Origin: Neckera pumila | Taxonomy: Eukaryota > Streptophyta > Bryopsida > Hypnales > Neckeraceae | Assembly: GCA_963969595.1 (NCBI GenBank) | Contig: OZ018414.1 | Span: 12,153,660 to 12,217,659, forward strand | DNA length: 64,000 nucleotides | Direction of reading: 5' to 3' | Part shown: positions 58,372-64,000 of the stretch, in pieces | How positions within the stretch are numbered: the first letter of the stretch is position 1 | Layout of the letters: the number at the start of each line of letters is the position of its first letter | Notes under the pieces: generated by a model | What the model saw: the letters and a program-made list of their open reading frames with translations, nothing else | What the model was told of the DNA's origin: nothing | The model's database searches: none | Made by a program: the position numbers and the translations under genes

Positions 58372-59211
58372 TCATCGAGGCTCTAATCTTCCTAATGATG
58401 GCAAGAGCCCCCACCCCCACCCCACCCCACCCCATATGGTTATAAAATACCACAAGGTGCTGAGCAAAATGGAATTTATAATGACCGCTCTACTGGCTAG
58501 TGAGAGATGGATATTAGTCCAATAGTCAAGCTTCTTCTTAGCCTTAGTCGCTAGGAAATCATCCACATCATTAGTCTTCAAGTCAATTCCAAGTGGGGAG
58601 CCCAATAATTTGAATAATTGATGTTCCACGGCCCAAGGACAATTGATTTGGTCAAGCCATGGAGGCGTTGGGTCCTGAGAAAGCCAATAGGCCAAGCTCT
58701 TAGGCCAATTAATCATTAGACCTGAAGCGACTCCATATCTATCGATGAGAAGGGAAAGTCGACGGAAATATCTTTCTTCGCCTTTGATCATGAAGTTTAC
58801 GTCATCAACATATTGGCTAATAAGTTGTTCTGCTATATTTGAGGGGAGGGATACTCCTGCAATCTCTCCTTCCCTGAGCAAATGCTTGGCCGCAACATTG
58901 AGGGCCTCTCCTACAAATAAGAATAGATAGGGAACTAACGGGCATCCTTGTCTAACTCCTCGGACAACAGGAAATGATTGGGAGTCCACCCCATTGATGC
59001 ATACCAAGGCATCTACATCAACTATGAGCAATCTAACTAGGTTCACAAACTCCGGAGGAACACCCATAGTTTCCATGACTTTGAAGAGAAATGGAAGATG
59101 AACTGTGTCATATGCCTTTTGAAAATCCAACTTTAGTAAGATTGGTATTTTCTTTTCAGAATGCTCTACTGCAAATAGATGAAAATTGTTTAAAGTGTAC
59201 TGTACTTCCAC
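58372..59211 (-). pseudogene. LINE reverse transcriptase domain, active-site motif retained
   Basis: 279 open codons: LKLDFQKAYDTVHLPFLFKV, VVRGVRQGCPLVPYLF, then QYVDDVNFMIKG with the YVDD catalytic tetrad intact, followed by GLMINWPKS and LGSPLGIDL. This is the palm and thumb start of a plant LINE RT. The frame runs into a C-rich microsatellite at its end. It is clearly better preserved than the LINE at 36590-39620, so it is a younger insertion. Confidence 0.88.
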
Positions 59212-59215
59212 TGAA

Positions 59216-59998
59216 AATGTTCTCGAATATTAATTAATTAATTTTTTTTTGAAACAAATGAAAATCGTAAACTAAATACACAACCACTTTCTGGTTGATT
59301 TTTTGAACATGTAACGATTCATAACCAATCCAAGAACTCTGAGAATGAATCAACGTGACCAAGTCCAAGTTCATGTACGTTGTATTGTGGCTTAGCTCTT
59401 GATCTGTTGAGGTCATGCCATGGATTTCTGCAAGCTCTTTTTCATTTTGGAATTGCTAGACTCTAAATTGACAACAATGTACCTGTACAAATCCTACATT
59501 TCTCTACGAACTGAAAACCCTGGTACGAAAAAGTAAATAAACAATGCACGCGAAGTAGAGACAAGGGGATCATGCAAGAGAAACCAGCGAATACAGAAGA
59601 CTAGGAATCACTGCGAACCACAAGGATCGTGCAGATACATTTTAGTAGAACTCTTGCTATATTCCACCTTCCTTATCCTAATTCTCCTCCGATTATGTAA
59701 CACTAACGTAAAATACATAACTCAGGAAATGAAACCCTACTCATCAATAATATCGGAATGGAACAGAAAATGAACACATTCAGAAACCCTTATCAAGATA
59801 AGCACTCACACAATTGGGATACATGTAAGCTTAATTTTAGGAATATAAACAGTCTAACTCTTGAAGAGATCAGAGAAAACACGTTCATCCCATGCCACGA
59901 GATCACAATTATGTGAATAATTGAACGTACATAATTGTGGATGCTCTAGCAAAGAGCGTCATGGAGCATTCCATTGCACGAAACAGTTCATCCAGTAT
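59216..59998. other. Spacer and 3' flank of NOP10
   Basis: Contains the 3' untranslated region of the minus-strand NOP10 gene at its right end. No other feature recognised. Confidence 0.45.
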
Positions 59999-60944
59999 TT
60001 AATAAGTATGAGGAGGCTGCTGTGTGGGCAGCAAATTGAACCTCTTCTTGCAGATGATCCGGTGCTTCGAGAATTTATCATCAGGTGAGAAACGAGCTGC
60101 AAAACGAGTAGAAAAACACCATTAACAGTCATACTACCGGCAGTACGTGCTGATACGCTAGGACTAGAAAGACAGTGAGACTGCCCAAAACAGTTTGATA
60201 ATGCTAAAAAATAACAGAAAAATATACCTGGGTGAGCCGAGTGAGTTGGTTCCTCTGTAGGTGACTCCTTCTGCAGAATCAAAATCGGGAGATGAGAACG
60301 TAGCCAGGAAGTTATTTCAATTCCAGAATTACTTTTTTGAAACCCAAAAGGACGACGAAACTAGCACCGTCGTAACTAACACGACGTTGAACTCAGCGAA
60401 ACAGTAAGAAATCAGGTAGCATGGAGAAGGGAGTATATTTCGCCACAAGACGCATGGTCTGTCCCAATTTGAGAAGGCAGGGATTGCTGTTATCAAAAAA
60501 TCCTATCATCAAATCCCGCTCTCAACGCAACACACCGCTCCGCATGAAAATACCACAGCACGAATGGAATTCACAAAACTAAACTGAGCACCTTAAACCT
60601 AAAAACCCTAAAACCCTAAATCCTAAGGCGCTGTAATCCTCCGGTTTGCATCACTAGGAGAATCGACGCACTCAACTCATTTAGGCAGGGATGCTGATAT
60701 CGAAAGTCCTTCGCATGAAAACGCATCAGCATATATTCAAATTCGCGAAAACCTAACTGAGCACCTTAAAACCTAAAACCCTAAAACCCTAAACCCTTAG
60801 ACTCTGAAATCCTAACGGTTGTTTCATCGGCTACAAAGAGGAATCGAAGCAAGCATCTTCCTGAAAGCCTTGAGCCTCTTGATTACTAACCTTCAGAGTG
60901 TACACCTTGTCCCCATTCTCGTTGGTGTAAGCCATGAGATACAT
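59999..60944 (-). CDS. NOP10: H/ACA ribonucleoprotein subunit NOP10 (3 exons)
   Basis: Minus-strand exons 60944-60891, 60270-60228 and 60096-59999 join to 195 nt, 64 residues, the standard length of eukaryotic NOP10. Introns are GT-AG (620 and 131 bp). The protein begins [18 protein letters not shown], has [18 protein letters not shown] in the middle and ends [16 protein letters not shown], matching the family almost throughout. NOP10 is a core subunit of box H/ACA snoRNPs, binding the pseudouridine synthase (dyskerin/CBF5) and guide RNA in the nucleolus and Cajal bodies for rRNA pseudouridylation; its human relative is also part of telomerase. The ATG at 60944 is set by the invariant MYL start. 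The gene is too small and split for simple ORF detection. Confidence 0.96.
60590..60800 (-). promoter_or_regulatory. Telo-box-like motifs in NOP10 intron 1
   Basis: AAACCCTAA-type motifs occur in two clusters, at about 60601-60625 and 60768-60800, in the first intron of NOP10. The two clusters are part of a diverged ~170-bp direct duplication (60541-60660 and 60712-60840; both contain CGCATGAAAA then ACTGAGCACCTTAAA). Telo-boxes near the transcription start are a known signature of plant ribosome-biogenesis genes; function here is inferred from position. Confidence 0.5.
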
Positions 60945-61324
60945 GGTGGAAGCTCCACGAAATGAACTCGAGTGTATCCGAATCCCCGGCTCACAAATAA
61001 GTTACAACAATGAGGCGAACTCGGTCAAGATCTAACACTGTCACCGCAGCAAAAACTGCGAAGCGGAAAACACAGCTCTGCGAGAGAGAAAGGAGAGCGG
61101 CTCGGCTAGAGAGACAGACTTGGTACCAATCAGGTTCGGTATTAGGTTCGACATCAGGTTCGATATCAGGTTCGACATCAGGTTCGAGCGATACGAGTTG
61201 GTGGGTTTGCAATACAATTTAATTCAATTAGTGTGAGAGTCTGAATGGTGGCACCACTTGGAGTAATTTGGATCAAATTAGGTGAAGGCCATCCAATTAG
61301 GGGAGGCAACCCATTTTCGATCAC
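60945..61324 (-). promoter_or_regulatory. NOP10 upstream region with a 12-bp tandem repeat
   Basis: 380 bp between the NOP10 start and the next transposon. A GGTTCGACATCA-type 12-bp repeat runs at 61133-61187 (about 4.5 units). No clear TATA box was seen. This should hold the NOP10 promoter and 5' untranslated region. Confidence 0.5.
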
Positions 61325-61976
61325 TTAACCCCTAAATGCCCAAGGCCTGTTTTGGGCTTCCTAGAATTTGGTCTAAATTGAACAAAATGCCAACATTTTG
61401 ATAAGTTGCATCAATTTTTTTGAATTGTAACCGTAAAAATTTAAAGTAGACATGTAAGAGATCTCATAGGATAAGAAAACACAACAATATTACTTATGGA
61501 GCAAAAGATTATAATGATTGACTATGAGGGTGTTAAAATTGCAAAAGTAATGTAAAGTGTTTCAACCCTCTTTTCACAAGTCAAATCTCAAAAGTTGGTG
61601 ACCAAAAAAATTGAGGTTAAAGAGTCTAACTTGTATAACCCCAATCAATTTACGGCTTCTTAAAATCTACTCTATAATTTTTTTAAATGAATTTTGAATG
61701 CAAATTTTCCTCCACGATCTAGTGTATTTGAGGCTCATTTCCAAGAGCTCTCAACACTACGGGAAGTCAAGATTGCACTGGATATCCTTGTACAAAATCA
61801 TGAATAGAAAAATCACTGTCATTTATTTTCAAGTCGGATTTTTGATGCTAAAATTAGACTTCAAGAAGAACTTTCTAAAAATATAACCTACTAAAAATAG
61901 CAACTTGATTAGGTTTTATTTAACTTCAAAGTTTTGCAAACACCACTTTTGGGTGCCTCGGGCATTTAGGGGTTAA
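61325..61976 (+). mobile_element. TTAA element, family 3, complete copy upstream of NOP10
   Basis: TTAA-CCCCTAAATGCCC at the left, GGGCATTTAGGGG-TTAA at the right: perfect 13-bp terminal inverted repeats plus TTAA at each side, 652 bp. It is the best-preserved set of ends in the window. The body matches 42696-43349 in reverse orientation. Non-coding. Confidence 0.82.
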
Positions 61977-62184
61977 GGAATTACAGAATCTGGAACTCAT
62001 TAATTCAATGCAACTTTGTTTTGATACCAAAATATCTTAAAACTCTAGGAAGGGTCTAAACACTATTGCTGTACATGAGAAAATTTTCCACCAAAGAAAT
62101 TGTCCTCTTACATGCCTAAAATGGGTCGTCGATCGGGAATGCGTTGCCTCCTTTAGGCCCTCCTTACACGCAAATTGAGAATCT
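61977..62184. other. Short spacer
   Basis: Nothing recognised. Confidence 0.4.
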
Positions 62185-62774
62185 TTAACCTCCCAAGGAC
62201 CAACTGACCAATCAATCAACATATATAAGAGATCTCGAGTAGTTAGGCACAAAGTCAATTTATTTGAATGTTTACAAATTTTTGATGCAAGGTGTAAACA
62301 TATATCTCTTTAGTGGGAATATAGTTTTTTCTACGATTGGTTGCCCAAATCAAAAGTTATGATGCCCTAAACTTTTGGAGCAATCTGGGTAGCTTCAAGG
62401 ATAGCTTTTGGCAATATGTACAAAACTCTTCTTCAAATTCTGAAATTTGATAAGTATAAAACGTACATAGTACATGATGCTGATGTACAAGAAAAAAATG
62501 TGTAGTGCAAAAATCTCATTGTTGGAAAAATCTCCTCAATTTATGTTTTTTCGACCTATTCAACAAGGTCAAAAAAAACTTTCTTTCTAACTTCAAACAT
62601 TACAATCTTTCAATCTATGGGGTCAAAATTTCTAAGAAAAATTCTATTCATTTCCATAATAATCTAGTACAAATTGTATTGTTGACTTCTGAAAAATTGT
62701 TTTTTGTCACTAATCTAAAAAATGGCAGTTTTTCACAATTTTTGGCCAAATGTGCCCCAATCTTTTAGGGGTGA
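62185..62774 (+). mobile_element. TTAA element, family 2-related, degraded copy
   Basis: Begins TTAA-CCTCCCAAGGACC and ends TCTTTTAGGGG-TGAA. The stretch near 62310-62360 (TAGTGGGAATATAG followed by CAAATCAAAAGTTATGA) and the end resemble family 2, but it is shorter (590 bp) and one terminal TTAA has changed to TGAA. Confidence 0.5.
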
Positions 62775-64000
62775 AATAAAACTTTTTAAGGTCCACGACA
62801 TGTCTTTGGAGAGAGGCCCACCATTGGAGATAAAGTAAAGTAAGAAGAAAGCACTCAAGTGTCTAATCTATTATTTTTCTATATGTTCTAAACTAAAGAA
62901 CCTTATAAGGTGAGTTCTCTTGAAATGATGAGTATCTGCCTTTTAGCTCAAGGATTTCTAAAATTGTAGTCAAGGCTACTTCTTGAAATGGGCCTAGCTA
63001 TAATTTTAGGGTTCTTAAAACTTGTGCATTTTTTGGTCATAAAAGACAAAAATGTTGTATTTGTCATTATCTCCCTTGGGCTTAAAATTCTTTCATTGTT
63101 TTTTTCAATTTTGAAAGCTCTCATTACTTAAAATTTTATTCTACAATTTCTTGAATCCAGCGGAAAGAAGTCTATAGTGTAAACCTTAGATGACATTTAA
63201 ACACAGATTGAATAAAAATTATAGTATTTGAGATAGTATAAAAATAGTGTGAACCACACTATATTGAATTTAGCTATAACATTGTAAACTAGAATATTAG
63301 TGTATCTTGCAAATTCGCATAATTTTGGAATTAGTCCAAGTTAGCATTATTAATGTGGAGCATGGCAATTGAATAAACTTATAGAGTGATTTGATTTCCA
63401 ATTTTCCAATGTATACAATTGAGACTGTTTCTTACATTAATTATTTTATACTAAGAGTGTTAAATATATTGACAAATTATAAGTTATAATTGTTTGAAAG
63501 TACAAAAATGATTTGCTTATTAAAATTCATGAAAAATATCAAATGTGTAAAAATACATTTAAATATAAAAAAATTACCTATCAACATAAAAGTTTTGAAA
63601 TTTTAAAACTCTTTGAGTACTAGACTGTTGAATTAAGGTTGATTTAAAGTTAATTTTTTAGTTCAAGAAATGACCTTTCAAAAATAATTTTAATAAATCA
63701 GTAAAATAAAAATTTGAAAGATACAAGACAATTATGTCTCACATTACTTTGAGCTTAAAGAAAATTGAGTATTATGATCAATTAATTTCATCTTTAGCGT
63801 AAAATGATTTAAATTTAAAACTACATTGGCCAAAAAGATTCAATAAAAGGTGAAACAAAAATTAAAAATTCTTACTAAATTTGAATTTGGATTGAATATG
63901 GTGATTTTTTAGAATAATTTTTATCCGCAAAATTGAATTTACAAAGCTCTAAATATGGTGATTTCTTAAGATGTACATTGGACATATTTTCTTTATCCTA
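62775..64000. other. AT-rich terminal stretch
   Basis: No gene, repeat or terminal structure recognised up to the window edge. Confidence 0.45.

Larger units (their letters stand above)
56383..59215 (-). mobile_element. 5'-truncated LINE with poly(A) tail
   Basis: The plus-strand T-rich tract at 56383-56405 is the poly(A) tail of a minus-strand LINE whose coding remains run up to about 59211. Order on the minus strand: reverse transcriptase (59211-58372), decayed connection region, then a zinc-binding zf-RVT-type domain (57260-57063), then tail. There is no endonuclease, which fits 5' truncation. The downstream part is broken by frame changes. A (CCCCA)n tract interrupts the coding frame at about 58411-58435. 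No target duplication was identified. Confidence 0.8.

Noticed and set aside
1..64000. tRNA, rRNA or known small RNA genes
   Set aside because: No cloverleaf-like sequence with conserved tRNA boxes and no rRNA-like segment was recognised by eye; covariance-model scanning would be needed to exclude small RNAs.

Overview
This is plant nuclear DNA, probably from a bryophyte and most likely a moss. The evidence is spliceosomal genes with short GT-AG introns, an AT-rich intergenic sea of small inverted-repeat elements, and one immune-receptor gene that joins a protein kinase to an NB-ARC domain and LRRs. That kinase-NLR layout is known mainly from mosses. The species cannot be named from the sequence alone.

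Region by region: (1) 11-7995 (+) is a large kinase/NB-ARC/LRR receptor locus. It has a membrane-anchor-like first exon (with a Stowaway-type MITE in the first intron), a helical region plus kinase exon, an NB-ARC exon and a huge LRR exon. The LRR exon holds 54 consecutive 24-residue repeats in perfect 72-bp register. The locus carries one apparent 1-nt frameshift in the NB-ARC exon and three in-frame TGA codons in the LRR exon, so it is annotated as a (recent) pseudogene unless sequencing error is shown. (2) 8-43 kb has few genes. It holds degraded transposon pieces (hAT-like, LINE), a CACTA-type non-autonomous element with intact ends and a 3-bp target duplication, tandem repeats, and many copies of a superfamily of 0.6-0.95 kb elements with ends TTAA-CCCCTAAA...TTTAGGGG-TTAA. 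(3) 43.5-48.1 kb (+) is an intact 12-exon GLYR2-type glyoxylate/succinic semialdehyde reductase gene. (4) 50.2-53.1 kb (-) is an intact 4-exon medium-chain reductase of the MECR/quinone-oxidoreductase type. (5) 53.9-59.2 kb holds nested MITEs, a 40-bp perfect hairpin and a 5'-truncated LINE. (6) 60.0-60.9 kb (-) is a complete 3-exon NOP10 gene (H/ACA snoRNP protein) with telo-box-like motifs in intron 1. (7) 61-64 kb holds two more TTAA elements and then featureless AT-rich DNA.

The three intact genes are unrelated housekeeping or metabolic genes with no shared pathway; GLYR2 and the reductase converge tail to tail, about 2 kb apart. The most interesting material is the transposon ecology. 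The TTAA elements are nested in one another and in other MITEs, and two of the nested insertions can be compared with uninterrupted sites elsewhere in the window. That comparison shows a 4-bp TTAA target duplication, as made by piggyBac-type transposition, which is unexpected in a land plant. The other prominent item is the LRR array, whose near-identical units indicate very recent or continuing homogenisation.
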